Shown here: positions 25,837 to 34,993 of the stretch, piece after piece
Layout of the letters: each line of letters opens with the position of its first letter
Numbering within the stretch: the stretch's first letter is position 1
DNA from: Bin87 sp963666865
Lineage (GTDB): Bacteria > Chloroflexota > Dehalococcoidia > Lucifugimonadales > UBA3495
Length of the DNA: 64,000 nt
Direction: 5' to 3'
NCBI GenBank assembly: GCA_963666865.1
Contig: OY763072.1
Coordinates: 3,224,001-3,288,000, forward strand
Translations under genes and position numbers: made by a program
Notes under the pieces: generated by a model
What the model saw: only the letters and a program-made list of their open reading frames with translations
What the model was told of the DNA's origin: nothing
Database searches by the model: none

Positions 25837-25912
25837 TCGCTGCCACGCCACTCCAACCCGTTCCCACCAGTCTATCACCCGCCCGCCGTGCCGACGCTGA
25901 TACAATCGGACT

Positions 25913-28900
25913 ATGACAACGCACCTGGACATCAGCGACCCGCGGTACGCCGACGCGGCAGCGGCAATCCTGCACCGCCACGACCACGGCGAACCCGAGG
26001 CCAACATCACCACCGCCGTCCGCGATTTCCTCATCCTGACCCGTTTGGCCCAGACCGACGAAATCATCGAGGAGAACCCGCCGGCCGATTCACCTGGGGC
26101 GAGCCGCCGCGCCGTTGACCTCACCGCCCTGGACACCTTCATCGAGTTCAAGCGACGCATCGGTGCCGCCGCCGGCTTCAACCCCGACCCGGCCCACGTC
26201 CAGCAACTGGACGACTACCTGGAGCTATCCAAAGCCGCCGGCAAAGGCGTCCGCACCGGCATCCTCACCGACGGCAAATACTGGCTCCTGCGCTGGCCCG
26301 AGGCCGGCCCGGTGCGTACCGCGCCGCCCTACGGGTTCGTCCTGGAGTCGGCGGAGCGGTGGCTGCCCCTCTACGAGTGGCTGCGCGATAGCGCCCTCCT
26401 GTCCCTGGAAAGCATCCCGGCCGACCGGGCCAACGTGGAGCAGTACCTGGGGCCGGGCAGCCCCGCCTACCAGCGCGACGTTGACACCCTGACCCGCCTG
26501 TATGCAGAGGTCTCCCAGTACGAAACCGTCCGGGTGAAACGCCGCCTCTGGGAAAACCTGCTCCGCGCCGCCCTGGGCGAAATCGCCCAGCAACCCGAAG
26601 AGCTGGACCATCTCTTCATCCGACACACCTATCTCAGCCTGGTCATCGGCATGGCGGTGCAGGCGTCCTTCGGCATCGACCTCCGCCAGGTGGCGGAAAC
26701 CGACCCGTCCGACCTGCTCCAGGGCCGCCGCTTCCGCGACGCCACCGGACTGAGCGGCATCATCGAATCCGACTTCTTCGCCTGGCCCGACGAGCGGATC
26801 TCCGACCAATCAATCGGCGGCCAGGACCTGCTGCGCGCCCTGGCCCGCCGCGTCGCCCGCTTCGACTGGCAGAACGCTCCGCCCGACATCGCCGCCATCC
26901 TCTACGAAACCGTCATCCCGCCCGAAGAACGCCGCACCCTGGGCGAATACTACACCCCCGCCTGGCTGGCCCGGACCATGGTGCGGGAGCTGATTGACGA
27001 CCCCCTCAACCAGCGCGTCCTCGACCCCGCCTGCGGCTCCGGCACCTTCATCGCCGAAGCGGTGCGGCATTTTCTGGATGCGGCCCCCGTAGGGGCGAAT
27101 AATCATTCGCCCCTACATTCCGACGCCCACTCGCCCCTGCACCCCCACGCCTATTCGCCCCTGCACCCCCACGCCTATTCGCCCCTACACTCTCCCAACG
27201 CCGGCGCCCACGTAGGGGCGCCGCATGCGGCGCCCTCACACCCTGCCCCCTCTCCCGCTCATCCTGAGCCTGTCGAAGGACACGCCAACCTCGACCCCAA
27301 AGAACTCCTCGACCGCCTCCGCGCCGCCGTCGCCGGCATCGACGTCCATCCCGTCGCTGTCCACCTCGCCCGCGCCGCCTGGGCCCTGGCCGCCCGGCCC
27401 GCCATCGAGGCGGCGGTCCACGCCGGCTACGACGCCTCCGGCTCCGTCCCCGTCTATCTCGGCGACGCCCTCCAGCTCCGTTTCCGCCCCGGCGACCTCT
27501 TCGCCGAGCGACAGGTCACCATCCCGGTGGACGACGCCGAAAATGCGGAACTCACCTTCCCCATAAGCCTGGTGGACCGCGCCGACACCTTCGACTCCCT
27601 CATGAGCCAGGTCGCCGCCGACATCGAGGCGGGCCACGACCCCCTCATCGCCCTGGACGACCACGCCATCACGGATCCCAACGAGCGCCAGACCCTAACC
27701 GACACCATCGCCATCCTGCAACGCCTCCACGACCAGGGCCGCAACCACATCTGGGCCTACTACACCCGCAACCTCGTCCGCCCCGTCGCCCTCAGCCGCA
27801 CCAAAGTGGACGTGGTAATCGGCAACCCGCCCTGGCTGAACTACAACCAGACCGCCGACATCCTGCGCACCGAGCTGGAAAACCAGAGCAAGAGCCTCTA
27901 CGGCATCTGGCAGGGCGGACGCTACGCCACCCACCAGGACGTAGCCGGCCTGTTCTTCGCCCGCAGCGTTGACCTCTACCTGAAAGACGGCGGCAAAATC
28001 GGCATGGTCCTGCCTCACAGCGCCTTGCAGGCCGGCCAATACTCCAAGTGGCGCACGGGAGCGTGGCAGGCAGCGGCCCGAGGACGCGGACGCAACCGCG
28101 TCCCCGGCCGCACGCTGGCCGTGAACTTCGGCCACAAAGCGGCGTGGGATTTGGAGCGTCTGGAACCCAACACATTCTTTCCGATGGCATCCTGCGTGGT
28201 ATTCGCGGAGCGAGTGGGCGAGAACGCCGAGGGTGCGGCATTGGCCGGCGCGGTGGACTGCTGGGAAGGAACGGCCGGCGCCGACGACGTGCGCCGTGTG
28301 TCCAGCGGGATAACGGATACTTCGGTGAGCGGCGATTCACCCTACGAGCGGCGCTCAAGGAATGGCGCCACCATCTTTCCCCGTTGTCTGTTCTTCGTTA
28401 ATGAAACGGAAAACACCGCCATCGTGCAGGCCGGCCAGACCATCACGGTCAACCCGCGCCGGGGTTCGCAGGACAAAGCGCCGTGGCGCAACCTTGACCT
28501 TACCGCGATCACGGAGCAGACGGTAGAAAGCCGACACCTGTACGACGTGCATCTGGGCGAAACCGTGGTTCCCTATGCCACGCTGGAGCCACTCAAGGCA
28601 ATCCTGCCGGTGAAACGCGGGGAATACGCGATACCAACTGACAGCGACGGGCCGGGCGGTATCCGCTTGGGCGGGCTGGAGCGGCGGATGCGGGGACGAT
28701 GGCACACAATTAACCATATTTGGGAAACTGATAAAGCTCCAGCAAACCGACGCAGCCTACTGGAAAATCTAGATTATATGCACAAACTATCGTCCCAATT
28801 ACATTGGAAACAGCAGCCTGGAGAGCGGACCATTCGTGTGGTTTATAACCAATCGGGTGCGCCAATAGCCTCTCTCGTCGAGGATAATACCGCTATTGTT

Positions 28901-29434
28901 GATTACACTCTTTTCTGGATCGCTTGCAAAAACATAGATGAAGCCCACTACCTTCTGGCGATAATCAATAGCCAGGCGTTGTACGACAGAGTTGAACCGC
29001 TGATGGCCAAAGGCCAGTTCGGGGCGCGCCATTTACAAAAGCACCTCTGGAAGTTGCCGATACCGGAGTTTGACGCGGGCGAACCCATCCACCGGAACAT
29101 AGCGCGGGCCGGCCAGGCAGCGGCGGAAGGCGCGGCGAAACGCCTGGCGGAACTGCGTGCCGAGCGTGGCGACCGGCTCACGGTGACGATAGCCCGGCGG
29201 GAGATGCGCAAGTGGCTGCGGGAGTCGGTGGAGGGGGCCACCGTGGAGCTCACAGTGGAGCGTCTGATACCCCCGCGGAAACTCACGCTGGAAGAATGGC
29301 AAGAGCGACGGAAGGATCGGCTCACGCTCCATTTCAACTTCGACGCCGCAGAAGCCATCAGGGAGGAACGGGAACTGCGAGAACGTCAGTGGGAACGCTA
29401 CCTGGAGGATGAGTGGAAGAAGAATACGTCATAG
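25913..29434 (+). CDS. Large N6-adenine methylase, probable type IIG-like restriction enzyme
   Basis: 1173 residues. A candidate nuclease segment near the N-terminus (VDLTALDTFIEFKRRIG) is followed by a helical region, then GEYYTPAWLARTMV, motif I DPACGSGTF (D371) and motif IV NPPW (about 638). Between motifs I and IV, residues about 393-455 are a low-complexity insert built from repeat DNA (VGANNHSPLH, then SPLHPHAY units, then HPEPVEGHA). The C-terminal third should recognise the target; its DNA from about 28700 to 29000 is poorer in GC. The tail LTLEEWQERRKDRLTLHFNF recurs in a decayed antitoxin at 32714. A HEPN-motif gene follows 56 bases later. Confidence 0.85.
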   Translation: MTTHLDISDPRYADAAAAILHRHDHGEPEANITTAVRDFLILTRLAQTDEIIEENPPADSPGASRRAVDLTALDTFIEFKRRIGAAAGFNPDPAHVQQLDDYLELSKAAGKGVRTGILTDGKYWLLRWPEAGPVRTAPPYGFVLESAERWLPLYEWLRDSALLSLESIPADRANVEQYLGPGSPAYQRDVDTLTRLYAEVSQYETVRVKRRLWENLLRAALGEIAQQPEELDHLFIRHTYLSLVIGMAVQASFGIDLRQVAETDPSDLLQGRRFRDATGLSGIIESDFFAWPDERISDQSIGGQDLLRALARRVARFDWQNAPPDIAAILYETVIPPEERRTLGEYYTPAWLARTMVRELIDDPLNQRVLDPACGSGTFIAEAVRHFLDAAPVGANNHSPLHSDAHSPLHPHAYSPLHPHAYSPLHSPNAGAHVGAPHAAPSHPAPSPAHPEPVEGHANLDPKELLDRLRAAVAGIDVHPVAVHLARAAWALAARPAIEAAVHAGYDASGSVPVYLGDALQLRFRPGDLFAERQVTIPVDDAENAELTFPISLVDRADTFDSLMSQVAADIEAGHDPLIALDDHAITDPNERQTLTDTIAILQRLHDQGRNHIWAYYTRNLVRPVALSRTKVDVVIGNPPWLNYNQTADILRTELENQSKSLYGIWQGGRYATHQDVAGLFFARSVDLYLKDGGKIGMVLPHSALQAGQYSKWRTGAWQAAARGRGRNRVPGRTLAVNFGHKAAWDLERLEPNTFFPMASCVVFAERVGENAEGAALAGAVDCWEGTAGADDVRRVSSGITDTSVSGDSPYERRSRNGATIFPRCLFFVNETENTAIVQAGQTITVNPRRGSQDKAPWRNLDLTAITEQTVESRHLYDVHLGETVVPYATLEPLKAILPVKRGEYAIPTDSDGPGGIRLGGLERRMRGRWHTINHIWETDKAPANRRSLLENLDYMHKLSSQLHWKQQPGERTIRVVYNQSGAPIASLVEDNTAIVDYTLFWIACKNIDEAHYLLAIINSQALYDRVEPLMAKGQFGARHLQKHLWKLPIPEFDAGEPIHRNIARAGQAAAEGAAKRLAELRAERGDRLTVTIARREMRKWLRESVEGATVELTVERLIPPRKLTLEEWQERRKDRLTLHFNFDAAEAIREERELRERQWERYLEDEWKKNTS
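27089..27280. repeat. Nested repeat array inside the methylase gene
   Basis: 27089-27116 is a near-perfect palindrome of the GTAGGGGCGAAT family. 27120-27190 has three extra copies of its right half (CATTCGCCCCTGCACCCCCA type, about 24-base spacing). 27212-27239 is a sister palindrome with core GCCGCATGCGGC. 27255-27280 is the CTGAGCCTGTCGAAG repeat. All are translated in one open frame. Confidence 0.9.
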
Positions 29435-29490
29435 ACGCATCGGCAGTGATGGGAAATGGGATGGTACAATATTAGATAAGGAGACTAAAA

Positions 29491-30942
29491 ATGAAACTCA
29501 ACAAATTGGAAACGGTGTTTTTTGACGAAATAATCAATGCAGAGCTGGATGTACCAGTTCATGCGACTCTAAAATATGAAGGGACTACCTTCGAGATTAT
29601 CGTTGAACCTGAAATCGCTCCCGAAGGCTATCTCAGGTTCAAATACTACAACGCTCCTCCATACGAGCCGGAACCTCAAGTCGGTCCCGATGGGGCCATA
29701 TTCAAAGAGCTTAAGGGCATTGAGATTTTTGGGACCCATCCGTTGTTGGAAGAGGCTTGGCAAAAGCGCGCTCTGGTCGAATTGCAATTGAACCCTTCTC
29801 AATCGCCGCTACAGCCTAAATCGAACCCCTCGCTGAATGCCAAAGTGCTGTATGCTGATGTCGGTCATCGGGGCGAATTAGTCTTGGACCAAAATCAGGT
29901 GATCCGCAGTACCGCGCCTCTCATAAAAGCCGAGTTCACCATTTCGGGATTTTCCGATTTCAGGACGCCTGAAAAGCAATGGTTGTCAACTGCAGGTTTC
30001 AGTGAAACCGAGTACGAGGCACTGCAAAGCGTGGCGAACAAGTTGGGAGATGATGCTGAGCTTACTGTAACTCCCGCCCGCCACAATATCGCTTTGAATA
30101 CCGGGGATGGGTGGCAAATCACCTTAACAAAGGACGAAAACTCTGATAGTGACGTAGTCAGCCATGTAGGGTCGGTGCAGAAAATCAATGGCGATGATTT
30201 CACCATCGGCGAACTCTGCGATGTACTGGAGGGGTTACGCTACTTCTTCGCGTTCACCATAGGCAACTACTGCTTTCCCACAGTCATTGTTGGCTACGAC
30301 GAAAGTCGTCGTGCGACATGGGCACAAGTTGGCAGATTTGAAGCCGGCCGCCAACATACGCTGAATTGGTTTCACCACCCAGGAGATGCGAAGTGGGGCA
30401 GGATCTTGGAACAATTTTTTCCTAAGTTCTGGACTAAGTGGACGGCCCACAAGGACGAAATAATCGCAGTGATCGACTGCTATGTGAGAAGCACTGTGAT
30501 GCGGCGAGCAGGACTTCAGCAAGATGCCGTAGCCAAAAGCTGTTTTGGATTGGAAATACTTGCCAGCCTGGTTCTGGAAAAAACTATTCAGTATCCAGAT
30601 GTCACCGCGGAAGAAATCGACAAGGTTTTGCGCTGCTACCGCATCCTCAATCGACAAGTAGGTCCGTCAAATGCTCCAGTCTCGGATCAACTATACAAGA
30701 ACCTAAACTTGACCGGCGACTTGGGAGCAAACTTGATAGTGACGATCCGTAATTACGTTGCCCACCCACTACACAAGCAAAGGACAGAAATTCGGCCACA
30801 ATACCTGAGGTATTTGGATTCGGATGTGCTACAGTACACGTACTTGCACGACTTGAGCCAATTTTACGTAGAATATACGCTTTTGCGGTTCTGTGGTTAT
30901 AACGTAGCGCATTGTAGGCAACTGCGTGAAAACCAGGGCTAA
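29491..30942 (+). CDS. HEPN-motif protein, candidate ApeA-like defence RNase
   Basis: 483 residues from ATG 29491, with AGGAGAC seven bases upstream. The C-terminal helical domain contains IVTIRNYVAHPLHK, an R-x4-H motif typical of HEPN ribonucleases; together with a large N-terminal beta-rich half, this recalls ApeA-type anti-phage proteins. No other domain is recognised. GC content is clearly below that of the neighbours, which suggests recent transfer. Placement right after a restriction-type methylase supports defence. Family membership is inference from one motif and overall layout. Confidence 0.6.
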   Translation: MKLNKLETVFFDEIINAELDVPVHATLKYEGTTFEIIVEPEIAPEGYLRFKYYNAPPYEPEPQVGPDGAIFKELKGIEIFGTHPLLEEAWQKRALVELQLNPSQSPLQPKSNPSLNAKVLYADVGHRGELVLDQNQVIRSTAPLIKAEFTISGFSDFRTPEKQWLSTAGFSETEYEALQSVANKLGDDAELTVTPARHNIALNTGDGWQITLTKDENSDSDVVSHVGSVQKINGDDFTIGELCDVLEGLRYFFAFTIGNYCFPTVIVGYDESRRATWAQVGRFEAGRQHTLNWFHHPGDAKWGRILEQFFPKFWTKWTAHKDEIIAVIDCYVRSTVMRRAGLQQDAVAKSCFGLEILASLVLEKTIQYPDVTAEEIDKVLRCYRILNRQVGPSNAPVSDQLYKNLNLTGDLGANLIVTIRNYVAHPLHKQRTEIRPQYLRYLDSDVLQYTYLHDLSQFYVEYTLLRFCGYNVAHCRQLRENQG

Positions 30943-30963
30943 CAACTCTGCATAATATGCGCA

Positions 30964-31707
30964 TCAGGCATCCCTCAGTCGGCGGATGGCGTCCTCAGGT
31001 AGCAGATCCCCCGGCTGCCACGGAACAGCGCCTCTAGCTCTCAGGTAGGATCCCGGCGGGACTTCGGCCAGGATTTTCACGTTCATAATGTTGCGGATGG
31101 TGGTCGGCCGGCCAGTGGTCGTCTCACGGGATATTGTCCCGCTGACTCGCGCCCGCCGGCCCCAGGCTTCCCGCATTAGTTCTTCCTGACCCGGAGCCAA
31201 GTAGCAGGCCACCGCTTTATCGAGAAGGGTGTCGTAAAGGTTGAACCGCAGCCCGCCCCGGTTACTCAAAGTTTGTATCGTTCCGGTAATCGCGCCGATG
31301 GACACCCTTGTGGCGGGTCGGCTTGGAGCGTGGCCGTTGCGGTATATCGTGTATTCGATATCCGGCGTTTCAAACCGCACGTAATCAGTGGCTCCGGTCA
31401 GATCCTTGATTGCGTGGGAGGCGGTCATTGCTCTTTGATTAATTCTAGGCAAATCTTCGTGCCGCGAGAGAGCGGCGCCGATTTTCTCGTACTCATCAAC
31501 TATCCGCTCCACTGCGACGGGGTCGTCAGATTCGCCGCGGAGGGTCACCACGGCGCTCCCAGGCTGCAAATCTTCAACGACCCAGGCAACGCCGGCCTTC
31601 CGAGGCGTCAGAGCCGCCACCAGACGCCGGAAAGCGGCGATGCCGTTCGCAAAGTCGGCGATTTCAACCCGCCCCCCGAGTTCGAATGTGAGCGTATTCT
31701 TGGCCAT
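30964..31707 (-). CDS. Conserved hypothetical protein
   Basis: 247 residues, no signal or membrane segment. The first half reads as an alpha/beta domain (VAWVVEDLQPGSAVVTLRGE), the second as a beta-rich domain (VSIGAITGTIQTLSNRGGLR, then RRARVSGTISRETTTGRPTT and IRNIMNVKIL). I recall similar proteins next to toxin-antitoxin genes, but cannot name a family. It is convergent with the HEPN gene, the two stops being 21 bases apart. Confidence 0.6.
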   Translation of the reverse strand: MAKNTLTFELGGRVEIADFANGIAAFRRLVAALTPRKAGVAWVVEDLQPGSAVVTLRGESDDPVAVERIVDEYEKIGAALSRHEDLPRINQRAMTASHAIKDLTGATDYVRFETPDIEYTIYRNGHAPSRPATRVSIGAITGTIQTLSNRGGLRFNLYDTLLDKAVACYLAPGQEELMREAWGRRARVSGTISRETTTGRPTTIRNIMNVKILAEVPPGSYLRARGAVPWQPGDLLPEDAIRRLRDA

Positions 31708-31868
31708 TTCCCTGCTCCGAACGGGCCACTGGCAGCCGTCGGATTGGCGTATTTATACCAAAATAGCCGTCACCTTGTCAGCAACACGGCGCGGCGGCCC
31801 GTGCGGCCGCTGCTGGGCGGCTTTCGCGTTTTGGCGCAAAAGCCCGGAACCTGAGAAAATCCGTCGCG

Positions 31869-32513
31869 ATGAACGACGTTATAAAAGGCACGCTGCTGCT
31901 GCTGTTGGCCATCGTCGGTTCCCTGGTGGTGGTCAGCGGCGCTCTCACCCTTCTGCCCGGCGTTGCCAGTCCGGTGAAGGACGCTGCGGGAATTGTCCAG
32001 GCATTGGCAGCCGTGGCCGCGGTCGTCTTGGGCGGCGTTTTTGCCTATCGCAATTCCCTGCTGTTCAGGACCTTTGAGCCGCACCTCACCATCACACAAG
32101 CCGTTACGCACCGACGAATTGGGACACAGTACCTGCATATCGCGGTCACGGCCACGCCCCATAACAGCTCAAAGGTCAAGGTGGAAATCCGCGAGGGTTT
32201 CTTTCGCCTGATGCAAGTATCCCCTGTTGACGACGATGCAGTAGAAATTTTGTATGCTCAAACGTTCGCTTATGGAGAACGCCGAGATCTTCAGTGGCCT
32301 GTTCTGGACGAGTTTCGCCGACCGGGCCGACGCAACGAGGTAGTCATTGAACCCGGAGAATCGCGTCAAGAGACCTGCGAGTTTATAGCAGTGATGGACA
32401 CTCAGACAGTTATCGTTTATTCTTACTTTTATAATGCGCAGTTTGTTGAAGGTTCTGAGTCCGCACAAGGCTGGTCTGCGACCACCGTTTATGACATAGT
32501 TGTACGTAAGTGA
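31869..32513 (+). CDS. Membrane-anchored hypothetical protein
   Basis: 214 residues. Two N-terminal membrane segments (TLLLLLAIVGSLVVVSGALT and GIVQALAAVAAVVLGGVFAY) are followed by a soluble beta-rich domain of about 150 residues, probably cytoplasmic. No conserved motif recognised. ATG 31869 is the first in the frame. Confidence 0.6.
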   Translation: MNDVIKGTLLLLLAIVGSLVVVSGALTLLPGVASPVKDAAGIVQALAAVAAVVLGGVFAYRNSLLFRTFEPHLTITQAVTHRRIGTQYLHIAVTATPHNSSKVKVEIREGFFRLMQVSPVDDDAVEILYAQTFAYGERRDLQWPVLDEFRRPGRRNEVVIEPGESRQETCEFIAVMDTQTVIVYSYFYNAQFVEGSESAQGWSATTVYDIVVRK

Positions 32514-32540
32514 CGCCGTGTGATTGGAGAGGAAGGTACC

Positions 32541-32702
32541 ATGTGGTTCAAAAAGAAACGCCGCGAAGGTGTTCGGAAAGTGAGAGGCGCGATTCCCAGG
32601 GAAGCCCCGCCGAAAGCCTGGCCCCCGGGCAAGCCCCCCGGCGGCAAACTTCCTCCAGGCGCCATACCCCGCCGCAAGGACACTGATGCGCCGGTCGGCT
32701 GA
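32541..32702 (+). CDS. Small basic proline-rich protein
   Basis: 53 residues from ATG 32541, preceded by GGAGAGGAAGG. Sequence is basic and proline/glycine-rich (KKKRREGVRKVRG, then PPGKPPGGKLPPGAIP). It lies 11 bases before the decayed antitoxin at 32714. A good ribosome site supports translation. Function unknown. Confidence 0.45.
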   Translation: MWFKKKRREGVRKVRGAIPREAPPKAWPPGKPPGGKLPPGAIPRRKDTDAPVG

Positions 32703-32713
32703 GGGGTTACGCC

Positions 32714-33005
32714 ATGGCAAACCTTGAAATCAGTATGCCCGATGACCTCCACGATCGCCTGCGCCGGGTCGCCGGCGCGGATGCTATCGACGACGGCGCA
32801 GTCAGCGAGTTCGCGCTGGGCCCTTATCCGGCGGGAAGTGGAACGTGTCGAACAAAAAGAACGACGGGAGTTGACCATGGCCGAGTGGCAGGCGCGACGC
32901 AAAGATCGCCCGACCCTCCACACCAACTTTGACGCGGCGGCAGCCATCCGCGAAGAGCGGCAGCGACGGGAATCCACTAAATCCCCCATCTCCCCTTGCA
33001 ACTGA
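32714..33005 (+). pseudogene. Frameshifted ribbon-helix-helix antitoxin
   Basis: ATG 32714 encodes an RHH-like start (MANLEISMPDDLHDRLRRV, DDGAVSEF). At about 32813 the frame breaks, and the natural continuation (RWALIRREVERVEQKERREL, then TMAEWQARRKDRPTLHTNFD) is in the next frame, ending at TGA 33003-33005. Two bases lost from a codon such as GTC after GAG TTC would explain it. The C-terminal part closely matches the tail of the methylase at 25913-29434. No toxin gene follows. Confidence 0.65.
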
Positions 33006-33530
33006 CACCATCCCCTTGACCATCCCATACCAGAACGTATATCCTAAATACAGCCAAGGCAAACAGCTGTTTCTATCCAATCTCGATCTCCAGGAAGGCA
33101 GGATTTCACTTCGACGGCCAACCCCCGTCAGTTCCAAAATCGCAACCGGTCGCACTCGGCAAGGCTCAGTTAGACCCGACCACCTCAATCGGATTGCCGG
33201 CTGGACCACCGGGACTGTCCGTGCCCGCGCGCAGGTGCGCCTCTGGCGCGCTGAGTACACGAAAAAGTAGGGAAAAATAGTTGCGTACCCCAACCGGCCG
33301 TATGCTGACAACGAAGTGCTGCTGCTAAGTCCGCCTCTGGCGGAAGATCCTGCCTTCCCAATCCGAAACCCCGCTCATGGTGAGCCTGTCGAACCACAAA
33401 ACCCAAAGGAGCAAAGCCACCGCAAACAACCGCCTCCCCCAAAATTGACAGCCCTCCGCCCCTGTACCTACAATCGCGGCAACTCAACTCAATCCATAGT
33501 GCTCGGGTTCCGGCCCGAAGGGAGGACAAC
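33006..33530. other. 525 bases without a convincing gene
   Basis: Open frames here have no recognisable protein features. 33370-33394 carries a diverged copy of the CTGAGCCTGTCGAA repeat (GGTGAGCCTGTCGAACC). The region may be the eroded remains of the toxin that should follow the antitoxin at 32714, but I see no PIN or RelE motif. Confidence 0.5.
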
Positions 33531-34502
33531 ATGGCTGAATTGCTGGGGCTGGGATGTTCCCACGGACCAATCATTCTGACTCCGCCCGAGGTCTGGTCCC
33601 GGGGCCGGGAGCGTATCTTCGCCCGCGTGCCCGACTACCAGCCGCCGGCCGAACTGCTGGCCGAGCTGGGCGACGACAACGGCCTCAGCCGCGACATCAG
33701 CGACCAGAAGAAGGTCGTCGAGTCCTTTGAGATCATGCGCGACCGCCTCCACCAGTGGGAGCCGGACGTCCTCATGGTCATCGGCGACGACCAGGCCGAA
33801 AACTTCCTCCAGGACAACCTGCCTCCCTTCTGCCTCTATACCGGCGACACTGTGGACGGCTTTCCCTTCCAGCGCCCGGCCGCCCGCACCAACCTGTGGG
33901 ACGCCGTGCCGGAGACCAAATTCACCTTCCAATGCCCCCGTGACTTCTCCCGGGATCTGCGCAACTTCCTGATCCGCGACGGTTTTGACATGGCTTCGTC
34001 CGCCGCCCTCAAGGGCTGGGATTGGGGCCTGGCCCACGCCATCATCAACCCCCTGGTCTTCCTGGATCCCGAGGGCAGGTTCCCGCTGCTCCCCCTCTTC
34101 GTCAACTGCTACGGCGAAGAGGCCGGCCCCGACTACCCGCCCCGGCCCACGCCGAAACGGTGCTACCAACTCGGACAGGGCATCCGCCGCTTCCTGGACT
34201 CCCGCAACGAGCGCGTCGCCGTGGTGGCCTCCTCCAGTTGGTCCCACAGCTTCCTCGCTCACAAGTTCCAGTGCCGCGCCATCGACATCGAGACCGACCG
34301 CCGCAACTTGGAGTGGGTCAAGAAGGGCCAGGGCAGCAAGCTCGCCGAACTCACCGCGGAGGAAATCCAGCAGTCCGGCGACCACGAAATCCTCAACTGG
34401 ATCATCGCCCTGGGCATCCTCGGCGACGTTCCCGCCGAAATCGTGGACGTCCGCGAATCCCACACCCAGCTCGCCTACCGTGTAGCGGCCATCTGGGGCT
34501 GA
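33531..34502 (+). CDS. LigB-like class III extradiol dioxygenase superfamily protein
   Basis: 323 residues. H11 in GLGCSHGP corresponds to the first metal histidine of the LigB superfamily. The second region reads VMVIGDDQAENF, with Gln at or near the position where LigB has a metal histidine. ASSSWSHSFL supplies the later conserved histidine. ATG 33531 follows GGGAGGACAAC. Members open aromatic rings using non-haem iron, but the Gln makes the exact activity uncertain. It is a single gene, followed by a palindromic repeat. Confidence 0.75.
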   Translation: MAELLGLGCSHGPIILTPPEVWSRGRERIFARVPDYQPPAELLAELGDDNGLSRDISDQKKVVESFEIMRDRLHQWEPDVLMVIGDDQAENFLQDNLPPFCLYTGDTVDGFPFQRPAARTNLWDAVPETKFTFQCPRDFSRDLRNFLIRDGFDMASSAALKGWDWGLAHAIINPLVFLDPEGRFPLLPLFVNCYGEEAGPDYPPRPTPKRCYQLGQGIRRFLDSRNERVAVVASSSWSHSFLAHKFQCRAIDIETDRRNLEWVKKGQGSKLAELTAEEIQQSGDHEILNWIIALGILGDVPAEIVDVRESHTQLAYRVAAIWG

Positions 34503-34526
34503 CTGTCAAACCGCCGCTTTCCATGC

Positions 34527-34554
34527 GTAGGGGCGAATAATCATTCGCCCCTGC
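34527..34554. repeat. 28-base palindromic element, intergenic
   Basis: Copy of the GTAGGGGCGAATAA palindrome with two changes, 25 bases after the dioxygenase-like stop. It may act as a transcription terminator. Confidence 0.9.
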
Positions 34555-34714
34555 CCCCACCCGTCACCCCCTGCCCGCGTCCGCTAAATCCCTACCCAAA
34601 TCAAACACCTGAAACGGAACGCCACCGCCGCACCGGACGACGGTGATACGGACTACACCCGCCGGTGCGGCATACAATTAACGAGGACTGACCCCCCGGA
34701 GAGGCTATCAAACC

Positions 34715-34978
34715 ATGGTCACAGTACTGGACCCGCGAACCCAGACCGGCCAGGGCACCGGCCACCGCAAGTGCGACGGGTGCCCCCGTTGCGAGCGCCC
34801 CGACAGCGGGATGTGCAACATCCCCCATCCCAAGTTCGCCAACCGCCATCCGGTCTGCAAGGTCTGCGGCCACTGCGTCCTGCGCGGCCAGCACCAGGAC
34901 GACGCCTCCGACCTCGACGACCACCCCGGCTTCACCCCCGGCGGCCCGGGGTCGGCGGGAAGACCCAGCCTAAACTGA
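34715..34978 (+). CDS. Small cysteine-rich, probably zinc-binding protein
   Basis: 87 residues from ATG 34715, with GGAGAGG at a good distance. Seven cysteines in pairs (CDGCPRC, CNIP, CKVCGHC) suggest one or two zinc-ribbon folds. The tail is acidic and glycine-rich. No family recognised. Confidence 0.55.
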   Translation: MVTVLDPRTQTGQGTGHRKCDGCPRCERPDSGMCNIPHPKFANRHPVCKVCGHCVLRGQHQDDASDLDDHPGFTPGGPGSAGRPSLN

Positions 34979-34993
34979 AGCGGCGGGTGCGGA

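Noticed and set aside
32929..33270. 113-codon open frame on the plus strand
   Set aside because: No ribosome site, no recognisable fold, and it overlaps the antitoxin remnant.
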